The notes under the pieces: generated by a model | Database searches by the model: none | Seen by the model: the letters and a program-made list of their open reading frames with translations, nothing else | Told to the model about the DNA's origin: nothing | Assembly: GCA_024742875.1 (NCBI GenBank) | Contig: JANSXP010000001.1 | Coordinates: 124,001-188,000, forward strand | DNA length: 64,000 nucleotides | Source of the DNA: Planctomycetaceae bacterium | GTDB taxonomy: Bacteria > Planctomycetota > Planctomycetia > Planctomycetales > Planctomycetaceae | Reading direction: 5' to 3' | Translations under genes and position numbers: made by a program | Shown: piece after piece, positions 9,835 through 18,826 of the stretch | Layout: every line of letters starts with the position of its first letter | How positions within the stretch are numbered: the first letter of the stretch is position 1

Positions 9835-10557
9835 CTATTGATCGTCCTGAGCGGACTGGCTGTGCAGTTCGCGTTCCACCACTTCGGGCCGGGGCAGAGC
9901 GCTAACGAGCCAGGCCACCAGAACGGCCACGTAAAACTGTCCGGTGACCGACTGAATCCACGCGAGCGTACAGGCCACACTGGAGATGGGGGTGATGTCT
10001 CCGTAACCGAGGGTCGACATGGTCACCATGCTGTAATAGACGATTTTGGGAAAGATGCGGATTGGTTCGTCCTGGCTGATGCCGACCATCATTTGCGGAG
10101 GCCAGGAAAAAGAGGCGGGATCTGCCTGGGCCAGCGCCCAGTAGGCGAACGCCCAGGACAGGCCGATCAGCAGGTAGGCGGAAATCGCGCCCAGCACAGC
10201 ATCCAGTGTGGCAAAACGCTGTCGGAAGCAGGCGAGAATCACGAGGCCCCCACTGACACCAAAAAACACACTGAACAGCAGGCAATGCGCGCGAAACAGC
10301 AGCAGCGAATCAACAAAGGCTGAAATCCAGGCCACCGGCACCGAGACGCTGGCCAGCACAAGGATTGGAATTCTCAGTGAATGTCCCTGGTGATTGGTGA
10401 AGATAGCGGCGGCAATCGTCACCGTCATGAAGAACCGCAGCAGCAGTCGATTGGATCCCAGATGCTCCAGCAGCGGAAGCAGGATCAGGCTGGTGAGCAG
10501 TGATATCAGCAGGATGCCGTTGGAAAAACGCTGGGGCAGGCGTTTGCGTTCAGTCAT
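9835..10557 (-). CDS. Potassium channel family protein (ion channel 2 type)
   Basis: A 240-residue membrane protein. It has four or more hydrophobic helices, then a pore segment with selectivity filter STLGYGDITP, and a final helix after ASSVACTLAWIQSVTGQFY. The filter TLGYGD matches the TxGYGD signature of potassium channels. The C-terminal tail after the last helix is only about 25 polar residues, so no RCK/TrkA-N regulatory domain is fused. The ATG at 10557 follows a weak GGAAGAGA element. The kinase gene follows on the same strand after a gap of more than 150 nt; a regulatory link is possible but unproven. Confidence 0.88.
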   Translation of the reverse strand: MTERKRLPQRFSNGILLISLLTSLILLPLLEHLGSNRLLLRFFMTVTIAAAIFTNHQGHSLRIPILVLASVSVPVAWISAFVDSLLLFRAHCLLFSVFFGVSGGLVILACFRQRFATLDAVLGAISAYLLIGLSWAFAYWALAQADPASFSWPPQMMVGISQDEPIRIFPKIVYYSMVTMSTLGYGDITPISSVACTLAWIQSVTGQFYVAVLVAWLVSALPRPEVVERELHSQSAQDDQ

Positions 10558-10662
10558 CGCGATTGTCTCTTCCGTTGGTTTCCGAACCTGCAGCGGGCGA
10601 TGGCGTCACCAGTGACCTGCGACTAACATCCGCCAGCGGCAATCCGTGAAGGAGGGTCGCAT

Positions 10663-10686
10663 CCGTTCAGCCGGGCGACTGAACGG
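10663..10686. repeat. Intergenic hairpin, 8-bp perfect arms
   Basis: CCGTTCAG and CTGAACGG face each other across an 8-nt loop between the channel gene and the small plus-strand gene. There is no T-run on either side, so it could be a regulatory dyad rather than an intrinsic terminator. Confidence 0.4.
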
Positions 10687-10752
10687 TTCGATACCGGATG
10701 ATCAGCAGCGCTGATGGTCCGTTCTCTCGCCCCTGCTCAGTGAACACCGATC

Positions 10753-11058
10753 ATGACCAGAGCACTGGATTCGCAACTGATTGAATCAATCTCATCGCTG
10801 TTGGACTGCGACCCGTGTCGCGCTGTCATCAAGACCCGATTGTTTGAGGCCGACCTGCCACTGGTCCTGCAGGCCGCCAGTCTGTGCATTGAACACAGCA
10901 AAGCCACGGGAGGCGATGGGGGTGACGTGCAGGTCTACATGGAAATCACCTGTCTGCATGACGTGCTGCGGTACTCTGTGTTTTCCTATCTCTGGTTTTT
11001 GAACGACATTGCTCTGCCCAGCACGCCCGGCGAACGACAGCTGCTGGACAGTCAGTGA
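10753..11058 (+). CDS. Small hypothetical protein
   Basis: A 101-residue soluble protein (MTRALDSQLIESISSLL) with three cysteines in the first two thirds and no signal peptide or membrane segment. Codon use resembles the surrounding genes. It fills the space between divergent and convergent neighbours, with its stop 13 nt from the convergent amidohydrolase stop. No Shine-Dalgarno is visible. I recognise no family; it is probably a real gene but could be spurious. Confidence 0.55.
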   Translation: MTRALDSQLIESISSLLDCDPCRAVIKTRLFEADLPLVLQAASLCIEHSKATGGDGGDVQVYMEITCLHDVLRYSVFSYLWFLNDIALPSTPGERQLLDSQ

Positions 11059-11070
11059 TCGCCTCAGGTG

Positions 11071-12015
11071 TTACTGGACGGGCAGGCGATAGGCTTTGGC
11101 TGCGTTGCGCCAGAAGTAGTCTTCCATGGCCGCCGGACCCTTTTCTGCAAAGTACGTCTTCACGATGGTGACAAAGCTCTTGTAGTCACCGCTCTTTTTT
11201 GTGCACGGCCAGTTACTGCCGTAGATCAAACGCGTCTGGCCGAAACTGTCCCACAGCGGATCCAGTACCGTCCGGTAATGATCCACGTCCGCTGGCGCGG
11301 GCTGCTGGACGCACCGCTGGTACAGGCCCGACACCTTGCAGTAGACGTTGGGACACTTTGCCAGATCGCGGACTGCCTGCAGCCAGTCTTCGCCCGGCGG
11401 CTTGCCGTCAATATTAAATCCCAGAACGTGATCCACGATGATTCGCAGCTGTGGCATCTTCTGGGCCAGCGCCTCCACTTCTCGTACACCCTGAACGCCT
11501 TTGCCATTCGCCAGGATGTCGAGTGACAGACCCGCGTCCTGCAGTGCCTGGAAATTCTTCAGCACCAAAGGATCCAGATAGTCGATGTCGCCATTGCGAC
11601 GGGCGCGGATGCCCACAAAGCGGGCGTCTTGTTTCAGCCGGTTCAGGTGAGCGGAAAAATCCCTCGCGTATGGGTCGATGTTTCCCACCAGCGCCACGTA
11701 AAAGGGATCATCCTTGACAAGGTTCAGCACCCAGTCGTTGTCCACCAGACGATCGCTGGCCTCCACAATGACCACACCCGTCACGCCCGCCGCTTTGGCC
11801 AGTTGCGAATATTCCGCAGGCAGGTGCGGATGATAAAGCACGGTGTCGTCAGCCGGCGGCCAGGGCACGCCGTCGGGGCGGCGGGGGTCGTACAGGTGAA
11901 TATGCGTGTCAATCACGTGTTTCACAGCCGGCGCCGCATACTCCTGATGCGTCTGCCCGGAACAGTGACCCAGACCGGACGCCAGAATCGTCACCCCGAG
12001 AATCAAATGCTTCAT
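11071..12015 (-). CDS. Secreted amidohydrolase family protein (TIM-barrel metal-dependent hydrolase)
   Basis: A 314-residue protein of the amidohydrolase-2 family. The start at 12015 (MKHLILGVTILASGLG) gives a clean signal peptide; longer in-frame starts put 36 charged residues before it. The metal-binding HxH is in IDTHIHLYDP (38-40). Further ligands are likely in IIVDHVLGF and in the terminal YGSNWP. In most relatives this last motif is GSDWP or GSDFP, so Asn replaces the usual Asp. The family hydrolyses lactones or decarboxylates small acids; the substrate here is unknown. It is divergent from the DUF1592 gene with a 152-nt spacer. Confidence 0.85.
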   Translation of the reverse strand: MKHLILGVTILASGLGHCSGQTHQEYAAPAVKHVIDTHIHLYDPRRPDGVPWPPADDTVLYHPHLPAEYSQLAKAAGVTGVVIVEASDRLVDNDWVLNLVKDDPFYVALVGNIDPYARDFSAHLNRLKQDARFVGIRARRNGDIDYLDPLVLKNFQALQDAGLSLDILANGKGVQGVREVEALAQKMPQLRIIVDHVLGFNIDGKPPGEDWLQAVRDLAKCPNVYCKVSGLYQRCVQQPAPADVDHYRTVLDPLWDSFGQTRLIYGSNWPCTKKSGDYKSFVTIVKTYFAEKGPAAMEDYFWRNAAKAYRLPVQ

Positions 12016-12167
12016 GAAATCGTTCACCCGTGGAAATGCAAAAAATCTTCTTACCCCGTGTAAGAATGGTACCATCACGGACAAATACCTGCAGCGTCCG
12101 CGAAAAAACATCATGCGGCGCACCCACTGGTTTCTGGTTTTTGCCTTCCCGGTTGTTTGTGAATGTC

Positions 12168-14894
12168 ATGACAGTGCTCAAATTCTTTTTGGCGGGAGTC
12201 ATCCTCCTGGTGGCCACCACCTGCGGTTTCGGGCAGCCGTTCACCGGCGCCGACCCGGCGGCCGATGAATTCCTCGACGACGCGTTGGCTGCTGACGACG
12301 AGTCTGAAGGCGACGAGTCTGGCGACGACGAATCGGACGACGATGAGCGGGAAAATGATGAGTTCGATGATGAGTTGGAAGAAGATGAGCCACCGACCGC
12401 CGAGATCCTCGAGGAACTGGATCGCGAACTGGAAGAAACTCAAAGAACGCGGGATCGGCATGCGGCTCTGCTGAAACTGGCGGATCGTCGGCTTGACGTC
12501 CTGCGTCAACTGCGACGTGTGCAGCAATCGCTGGCGACACTGGGAGAGCGATTCGCACAGGCCGAAGAGCGGGGGGACGAGCGTGTGCTGGAAGAGCTGG
12601 AGTTGGAGTTTGGCGCGGCCGAATTTCGAGTGGAACGGCTCGAACTGCAGCGTGAGCTCCTGGGACGCCGCAGTGACCTGGTGGAGTTAACCTCCGAGAT
12701 TCCCGCCGCCGAGCGAGTGCTGAAAGGTGACGCGGAGAAGCTCACCGGGCTGATTGACAGTTTCGAACAAAAATCCAGCGCCCTGTTTCGCGCGATGGAA
12801 CAGGAGCAGGGCGAAGAGCTGGAAGATCTGGAAATTTCCCTCGAGCAGCTGGAAGCTGACTTTGAGCTGCAGCGGGAGACACTGGGACTCAAAGTCGAGC
12901 TGATGCATGCCCGTGAAGAAGGCGATCCGGCGTGGATCGAAGAACTGGAATCCGAACTGCGGGAACTGGGCGACATTTCTGAAGCGTTAACGCGTCCGGA
13001 AGGTCTTTCGAAGGTTTCCGATTTTCCGGCACCCGTGTCGCTGACCCCGGACCAGATTTCCGCCGCGTCCCGCCATGGCTTTGCCGATCAGATTGCGCCG
13101 CTGCTGAAAAAATCGTGCGGCGACTGCCACAGCAGCGAAGGGGCCAGTGGGGATCTGAATTTCGATCAGTTGATGCAGCAGCAGCCACTGGTCGTCAACC
13201 GGGATCGCTGGAAGAACGTCATTCAGCAGCTGACGATTCGTTCCATGCCGCCGGCTGACGCAGAGCCGATTCCCGAAGAGGACCGGGTGCTGCTGACCGC
13301 CTGGCTCACACAGGCCATTGACGGCTTTGACTATGAGTCCATTCGCCAGCCAGGCTTTGAAGTGACGCGGCGGCTGACGCACGAAGAATACAACAATACG
13401 GTCAGAGACCTGTTGGGCGCAGACGTTCGCCCTGCGGACCGTTTTCCTGCCGACATGACGGCCAGCAGCGGGTTTGAAAACAGTGCGAACAGTCTGTTCA
13501 TGCAGCCCGTTCTGCTGGAACGCTATCTGGGGGCGGCGGAACTGGTGGTGGATGCGGCGCTGCCGGCCGATACGAAACGCAGGTCGGCCGGCTGGAAGCT
13601 GCTGCTGCAGGATGATGATCCTTTGGATCTCGCGCAGCGGAAGAACATCGTCCGACGCTTTCTGACCCGTGCGTTTCGACGTCCCGTTCAGGAAGACGAA
13701 CTGGACGACTATCTGCAGCACGTGGCCGATCGGCAGACGGCTGGTGACTCCATTGAACGAGCGCTGCGGGAGATGATCCAGGTGGCACTGGTCTCGCCCG
13801 CATTTTTGATGAAAACGGAATCCGACCATGGGACGAAAGGCGCTGCGGCAGTCAGCGACTGGGAACTGGCCAGCCGCCTGTCCTATTTTCTCTGGTCCTC
13901 CATGCCCGATGACCGGCTGTTTGAGCTGGCCGCGGCAGGTCAGCTGCATGAGCCGTCGGTGCTCACCGCGCAGGTGCGTCGGTTGCTGGAAGATCCCCGC
14001 TCAGACACGCTGGGAAGCCAGTTTGCCGCGCAGTGGCTGGGCTTTGACGGGATGGATCGGCTACCTCGCTCACCCATCGACAATCCCTGGCAGACCGACA
14101 CGCTCATTGCCGCCATGAAGCGGGAGTCGGCCACCCTGTTTCACCACCTTGTGGTCGGCAACGAGCCCGTGGATCGTCTCGTGGACGCGGACTACACGTT
14201 TGTCAATCAGGAACTGGCCCGGCACTACGGTCTGCCCGGTGTGCGGGGTGATCAGTTTCGCAAAGTGTCGCTGCAGAACACACCGCGCCGCGGAGTGCTG
14301 GGCCACGGCAGCATTCTGGCGGTCACCTCGTTTCCCGGGCGCACCAGTCCGGTCATGCGGGGCAACTGGATTTTGTCACAGCTGCTCGGCACACCTCCTC
14401 CTCCTCCGCCGAACGTGAGTGAGCTGGATGAGCGGGTGGCAGAAAATCGTCGCCTGTCGGCGCGGCAGAAACTGGAGCTGCATCGCAGCAATCCCAACTG
14501 TTACACGTGCCACAGTCAGATTGATCCTTTGGGCTTCGCGCTGGAATCGTTTGAGTGGTATGGGCGTCACCGGCCACGACGCAGTGCAGATACCACGGCC
14601 AGCTTCCCGGGCGGTCAGCCGTTTCAGGGACTACAGGGACTGGCCGAAACGCTCGTGACCGAACGCATTGATGATCTTGCGGAACAGGTGACCCGCAGGA
14701 TGCTGGCCTATGCGTTAGGCAGACAGCTTGAATACTACGACGAGGCCACCGTTGGTGATCTGGTGACCGCCTTTCAGGCCGATGATCGAAAACTGCAGAC
14801 GCTCATTCTGGCCATCGTGCAAAGCGATGCGTTCCAGAAGCGACAACACCCGTCCTCCAACCTTTCTCAACAGGGATTCCAACATGTCCGGTAG
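12168..14894 (+). CDS. DUF1592-family secreted c-type heme protein with acidic and coiled-coil N-terminal extension
   Basis: A 908-residue planctomycete-type protein. The start at 12168 (MTVLKFFLAGVILLVATTCG) gives a signal peptide; upstream in-frame ATGs do not. Residues 32-77 are almost all Asp/Glu, then about 80-280 form a long Glu/Leu/Arg-rich coiled coil. A heme attachment site CGDCH lies near 317. The DUF1587 region begins RRLTHEEYNNTVRDLLG, followed by DUF1595, DUF1592 (ELASRLSYFLWSSMPDD), DUF1588 (RRGVLGHGSILAVTSFPG) and DUF1585 (ending QLEYYDEATV). A second CxxCH, CYTCH, sits before DUF1585. Partner of the DUF1552 gene that overlaps its end. The acidic and coiled-coil prefix is unusual. 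Function in planctomycetes is unknown but presumed envelope-associated electron transfer or polymer binding. Confidence 0.92.
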   Translation: MTVLKFFLAGVILLVATTCGFGQPFTGADPAADEFLDDALAADDESEGDESGDDESDDDERENDEFDDELEEDEPPTAEILEELDRELEETQRTRDRHAALLKLADRRLDVLRQLRRVQQSLATLGERFAQAEERGDERVLEELELEFGAAEFRVERLELQRELLGRRSDLVELTSEIPAAERVLKGDAEKLTGLIDSFEQKSSALFRAMEQEQGEELEDLEISLEQLEADFELQRETLGLKVELMHAREEGDPAWIEELESELRELGDISEALTRPEGLSKVSDFPAPVSLTPDQISAASRHGFADQIAPLLKKSCGDCHSSEGASGDLNFDQLMQQQPLVVNRDRWKNVIQQLTIRSMPPADAEPIPEEDRVLLTAWLTQAIDGFDYESIRQPGFEVTRRLTHEEYNNTVRDLLGADVRPADRFPADMTASSGFENSANSLFMQPVLLERYLGAAELVVDAALPADTKRRSAGWKLLLQDDDPLDLAQRKNIVRRFLTRAFRRPVQEDELDDYLQHVADRQTAGDSIERALREMIQVALVSPAFLMKTESDHGTKGAAAVSDWELASRLSYFLWSSMPDDRLFELAAAGQLHEPSVLTAQVRRLLEDPRSDTLGSQFAAQWLGFDGMDRLPRSPIDNPWQTDTLIAAMKRESATLFHHLVVGNEPVDRLVDADYTFVNQELARHYGLPGVRGDQFRKVSLQNTPRRGVLGHGSILAVTSFPGRTSPVMRGNWILSQLLGTPPPPPPNVSELDERVAENRRLSARQKLELHRSNPNCYTCHSQIDPLGFALESFEWYGRHRPRRSADTTASFPGGQPFQGLQGLAETLVTERIDDLAEQVTRRMLAYALGRQLEYYDEATVGDLVTAFQADDRKLQTLILAIVQSDAFQKRQHPSSNLSQQGFQHVR

Positions 14895-16230
14895 ATGGCA
14901 AATCGATCGAAGAACTCTGCTGCATGGCGCGGGAGCCGCCGTTTCGCTGCCGCTGCTGGACATCATGGAGACTCCGACGGTGCGGGCCGCTGCGGGGCCT
15001 CACGGCAGTACCACACGACTGGCCTACCTGTATATTCCCAATGGGGTGGCGGAAGGTGCGTGGAAGCCGGAACGTGTTTCAGCCGCCGGTCGACTGGAAA
15101 AGCTCAATCGCTGGATGGCATCACTGGAGCCGTTCCGTGAGGACCTGACGATCTTCCGCAACATGTGGACGCCCCGCGGCAACGGTCACATTGCGGGCAC
15201 CGCCACGTGGCTGACCGGTGGCAGCTTTGACAACTCAAAGCTGAATGCCGGTGGCGCGTCGGTCGATCAGATGGCCGCCGCCCATTTTCGTGACGCCACC
15301 ATGCTGCCGTCGCTGGAACTGTCCGTGCGGGGGGAAGGCTTCTTTACGAACAGCCTGGCTCGCAACACTCTGTCGTGGAAAAACGCGGACACACCGGCTC
15401 CCCGCGATATTGAGCCACGGGCCGTCTTTGACCGCATGTTTCGCATGGGGGAATCAGGATTTGGTCGTCGCAGTGTGCTCGATCTGGTAATGGCGGACGC
15501 CAAACGGATGAAACGCCGCGGCAGTCAGCAGGATCAGAAAAAAATTGACGAGTATCTCGACAGCATTCGGTCGATTGAACGTCGCATTGAGTTTACCGAG
15601 CGTCAGCAGGCGGGTGTGGAGCGACCTGGCCTCAAACGTGCGCTAGTGCGACCAGAGGCCGGAGTTCCCGATGATCACGATGCGTACATGAAAAGCATGA
15701 TGGACATGGTGGCTTTGGCCTTCTGGTCAGACTCCACTCGTGTTTGCACATTCATGATGGATCACGGTCAGAGCAATCGCTATTTCAACTTTATTGACGG
15801 CGTCAAAGGTACCTGGCACGCGCTGTCTCACTGGAAAGACTTCAGTGGCAAAAGTGAAGACGATGACGGCCAGACGTCATGGGCGTCCCGCGAAGAGAAG
15901 CGGGAGATGTACAACCGTGTGACGGCCTGGCACACCCGGCAGGTGGCCTATCTGCTGCAGCGACTGGCCGAGATGCGGGAGCCAGGTGGTCGTCTGCTGG
16001 ACAATTGCATGGTGGTGTATGGCTCCAGTCTGGCCGACGGCCATGAGCATTCCGAAAAAGACCTGCCGCTGCTGCTGGCCGGTGGCGGTGGGGGCACCAT
16101 TGCCTCTGGTCAGCTGCGAGGCGGCCGCCGTGAGACGTCGATGTCCGACCTGCATCTGGCGCTGCTGCAGCGACTGGGCCTGCCCCGGACCGAATTTGCG
16201 GACAGTCGCCGTCCGCTCGACTTATCCTGA
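14884..16230 (+). CDS. DUF1552 family protein (Tat-exported, planctomycete)
   Basis: A 448-residue protein whose ATG at 14884 overlaps the last 11 bases of the DUF1592 gene, a strong sign of translational coupling. The N-terminus IDRRTLLHGAGAAVSLPLL has a twin-arginine-like signal. The body has the family landmarks: YIPNGVAEGAW near the start, a helical stretch around SIRSIERRIEFTE, and the C-terminal MVVYGSSLADGHEHSEKDLP followed by LLAGGGGGT. The alkaline-phosphatase-like core resembles DUF1501 and sulfatase-related folds, but no sulfatase active-site Cys is present. The pairing of DUF1592 and DUF1552 is common in planctomycetes and Verrucomicrobia. Confidence 0.92.
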   Translation: MSGRWQIDRRTLLHGAGAAVSLPLLDIMETPTVRAAAGPHGSTTRLAYLYIPNGVAEGAWKPERVSAAGRLEKLNRWMASLEPFREDLTIFRNMWTPRGNGHIAGTATWLTGGSFDNSKLNAGGASVDQMAAAHFRDATMLPSLELSVRGEGFFTNSLARNTLSWKNADTPAPRDIEPRAVFDRMFRMGESGFGRRSVLDLVMADAKRMKRRGSQQDQKKIDEYLDSIRSIERRIEFTERQQAGVERPGLKRALVRPEAGVPDDHDAYMKSMMDMVALAFWSDSTRVCTFMMDHGQSNRYFNFIDGVKGTWHALSHWKDFSGKSEDDDGQTSWASREEKREMYNRVTAWHTRQVAYLLQRLAEMREPGGRLLDNCMVVYGSSLADGHEHSEKDLPLLLAGGGGGTIASGQLRGGRRETSMSDLHLALLQRLGLPRTEFADSRRPLDLS

Positions 16231-16274
16231 TGCGAGACTGACCGGGAACGCTGGACTCTTCTGGTCGGCTGGGC

Positions 16275-17921
16275 TTATGCCAGCCGCTGGATGAGTTTTG
16301 CCAGCTCCATGTGGCCCCCGCGACGCGCGACTTCCACCGGCTGCAGGGGCACATGCGACGGCAGATCCGGACGGGCCTGATGTTGTAGCAGCAGCGTTGT
16401 GGCCGCCGTGTTACCGGCGGCGGCCGCCAGACCCAGTGGCGTCATGCCGGATTCCAGCTCCACGCAGTTCGGGTCGGCGCCGCTGCGCAACAGCCAGGTC
16501 AGTCGGTCGGTTGATGCCTCTGCCACCACGTGATGCAGGAAGGTGGCCCCAAACCAGTCGGTCGCATTGATGTCCAGGCCCCGTTGCCGCAGCCGCGCCA
16601 GCATCGATTCGGAGGTAGGGAGGCGCCAGCCATGGGTGGGATTCATCGTGCAGATCACGCTGGCGCCAAACCGCTCACAGAAGCGATCCAGCAGGCCGAT
16701 ATCGTCGAGTTTCAAAATGGCGTTCAGCAGACTGCCCCACAAATCGGCGGTCGGCTCAAAGGGGGCCGGGTCGGCCAGACGCTTTGCGATGTCGTCCGCC
16801 GACTCAAACTCCCACAGCCCGCGCTGAGCACCGGCATTCATCAGGATTTGCTGTGCCCGCTGCTGTTGTGGTCCGCTGGGAACGATCGACAGACAGTTTC
16901 CGCTGGAATCGAATTCTCCATTGGGATCAGCGCCGTGCTGTAACAGCAGGCTCATAATCGTCAAATCAATGCGAGCACACGCATGAAACAAAGCCGCGCC
17001 TCGCGGAGCGCAGTGTTCGGCAAGATTCGGGTCGGCACCGTTTTGCAGCAGTGTGGCCACGATCTCATGGTGTCCGCCGCGTGCCGCATGGGCCAGAGGA
17101 CTGCGACGGGCCGCGTTCAGACTGGTCGCCAGTGCGGATTGTTGCTGCAGCTGTTCGCTGACGAATGACTGGTCGCCGAGCGCTGCCGCCACACAAAACT
17201 CCTGCGGGGCACCGTGTTCGAGCAGCAGGGCGGTGATCTCCGCGGGCGACGTGTGCGGATTGTCGGGCTCCGTTTTGCGGAACCAGTAGTCCCCTTCGAC
17301 CGACAGATGCAGGGGTGTTTGCCAGTCTGCGCGAAGAGCCGTGATGTCGGCCCCGCATTCGAGCAGCCGACGAATCATCCTGGGGCGGCGTGACAGCACG
17401 GCCCAGTGCAGCGCGCGGTTGCCGTGACCATCGCTGATGTGGACCAGTTCAGGGTCGTTCTCCAGCAGGCGGTCAAAGGTCGGCTGATCTCCTCTGTGAA
17501 TGGCATCCCACAATGGTGGATACCGGGGTCCGTAGCGGAATCGCTGTTGCATTTCCGCAACCAGCCGCTGACGGATGTGCGGATAGTGCAGGTCGTCACA
17601 GATTGTTAGCAGTCGGGGCCAGGAGCTGTACGTGAAGCTGGAGACAGCAGGGTTCGACTGCAGCTGCAGCAGTCGATCGACGGCTGGAAGATGTCCGCCC
17701 CGCACTGCGTAGTGCAGGGGAATGTCGTACCAGATTTCATGGTGCCGCAGTTCGGGCGTCGTTGTGCAGATGTCTGTGATGACTTCCACATCACCCCGAG
17801 CGGCCGCTTCAAACAGGGCCCACGCCCTGTCCGGCGTGTTCTCCGGTTTCGTGAGCCGCGCAGTGCCGGAATGCCCGGATGGCAGCGGTCCTGTGTCTGC
17901 AGAATCGGACTGGTCCGTCAT
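16275..17921 (-). CDS. Ankyrin-repeat protein
   Basis: A 548-residue cytoplasmic protein with no signal peptide. Ankyrin units recur along its length, for example GNRALHWAVLSRRPRMIRRL, LAHAARGGHHEIVATLLQNG, GATFLHHVVAEASTD and GMTPLGLAAAAGNTAATTLL. About ten units can be made out with a more divergent middle. The ATG at 17921 is preceded by GAAAGGG. It is convergent with the DUF1552 gene, leaving 44 nt between stops. Binding partner unknown. Confidence 0.88.
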   Translation of the reverse strand: MTDQSDSADTGPLPSGHSGTARLTKPENTPDRAWALFEAAARGDVEVITDICTTTPELRHHEIWYDIPLHYAVRGGHLPAVDRLLQLQSNPAVSSFTYSSWPRLLTICDDLHYPHIRQRLVAEMQQRFRYGPRYPPLWDAIHRGDQPTFDRLLENDPELVHISDGHGNRALHWAVLSRRPRMIRRLLECGADITALRADWQTPLHLSVEGDYWFRKTEPDNPHTSPAEITALLLEHGAPQEFCVAAALGDQSFVSEQLQQQSALATSLNAARRSPLAHAARGGHHEIVATLLQNGADPNLAEHCAPRGAALFHACARIDLTIMSLLLQHGADPNGEFDSSGNCLSIVPSGPQQQRAQQILMNAGAQRGLWEFESADDIAKRLADPAPFEPTADLWGSLLNAILKLDDIGLLDRFCERFGASVICTMNPTHGWRLPTSESMLARLRQRGLDINATDWFGATFLHHVVAEASTDRLTWLLRSGADPNCVELESGMTPLGLAAAAGNTAATTLLLQHQARPDLPSHVPLQPVEVARRGGHMELAKLIQRLA

Positions 17922-18243
17922 CTTTGCCCTTTCGGTGGCGCTGCCACGTTTTCAGTGTTCGTCTGTACCGCGGTCTGCTGGTGGTCCACCGTCGATTCTG
18001 ACGGCGATCGTCACAATCGGAAACCATCGCCGGACAGGAATCGATCACCCGAACTTCGAAGCCCGATGTCTGCAGACCGAGAACCGACCGTCTGAAAAAA
18101 TTTCCCGCAGCAAATCCGCGCCCGGGGCGTCATCGTGATCCATATTTTGACAACTTGTCGAACGCGACCCCGGGGTCATCACCGCGCCGCTCCTGGCCGC
18201 TCCGTGCATTCAATTTTGGATAACGAACTGGAGATTTTTCGAA
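17922..18243. other. Divergent intergenic region before the Cys-rich gene
   Basis: About 320 bases hold the leaders of the ankyrin gene (minus) and the Cys-rich gene (plus). A TTGACA hexamer lies at 18147-18152, but no good -10 box stands at normal spacing. GGAG at 18228-18233 is the likely Shine-Dalgarno for the plus-strand gene. No gene is apparent. Confidence 0.4.
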
Positions 18244-18726
18244 ATGAAACGATTGCTCACACTGCTGGCAGTGACTGTTCTGGCGGGAATTGTGACTCCG
18301 CAAACTGCTGAAGCGGGACTGTTTGGCTGCTTCAAGAAGAAGTCTTACAACTCCTGCTGCCCGGATCCGTGTGCCGCTCCGGCCCCATCCTGCTGTGCTC
18401 CTGTGGCGCCCAGCTGCTGTGCGCCAGTCGCACCAACATGCTGTGCGCCTGAGCCCGTCTGCTGTGCTCCTGAACCGGTCTGCTGTGATCCGTGCTGTGA
18501 CCCCTGTGCTCGACCAAAGTGCCGCCTGTTTGGCGGACTGTTCAAGAAGTTCCGTCGTAAGCACAGCTGTGCTCCCGAGCCGAGCTGCTGTGCCCCGGAG
18601 CCCAGCTGCTGCGCTCCCACGGCCATGGCTCCCTCATGCTGTGCACCTGTTGCCGTCGCTCCCAGCTGCTGTGCGCCAACCTGCTGTGCACCCGCTCCAC
18701 CAGCCTGCGGCCCCTGCGGCTACTAA
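18244..18726 (+). CDS. Secreted cysteine-rich protein with CC-A-P repeats
   Basis: A 160-residue exported protein with about 31 cysteines, including twelve Cys-Cys pairs. The signal peptide is MKRLLTLLAVTVLAGIVTP, cleaving near AEAG. Two blocks follow, each introduced by a basic motif: LFGCFKKKSYN then six or seven units of the type SCCAPVAP, VCCAPEP or CCDP; and LFGGLFKKFRRKH then SCAPEP, SCCAPEP, SCCAPTAMAP, SCCAPVAVAP and CCAPTCC. The end is CGPCGY. This looks like an internal duplication. Such composition fits a disulfide-cross-linked envelope or surface protein, or a metal binder. I know no named family. An intrinsic terminator follows 43 nt downstream, so it is probably a single-gene, well-expressed unit. 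Confidence 0.85.
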   Translation: MKRLLTLLAVTVLAGIVTPQTAEAGLFGCFKKKSYNSCCPDPCAAPAPSCCAPVAPSCCAPVAPTCCAPEPVCCAPEPVCCDPCCDPCARPKCRLFGGLFKKFRRKHSCAPEPSCCAPEPSCCAPTAMAPSCCAPVAVAPSCCAPTCCAPAPPACGPCGY

Positions 18727-18768
18727 GAGCGTCGGCCTGATTAGACGATAGAAGAAGAATCCCGGATT

Positions 18769-18800
18769 GAGCTCAACACCACTTTGTGTTGAGCTCTTTT
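18769..18800 (+). terminator. Rho-independent terminator of the Cys-rich gene
   Basis: Perfect 11-bp arms GAGCTCAACAC and GTGTTGAGCTC with a 6-nt loop are followed by TTTT. The reverse strand lacks a T-run, so it acts mainly in the plus direction, between the convergent Cys-rich and HyuB genes. Confidence 0.85.
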
Positions 18801-18826
18801 CCTGCGCGCCGGGCGGAAGGAGCCTC

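Noticed and set aside
18345-18720. CRISPR-like regular DNA repeats
   Set aside because: They are codon-level repeats inside the Cys-rich gene, with variable length and no spacers.
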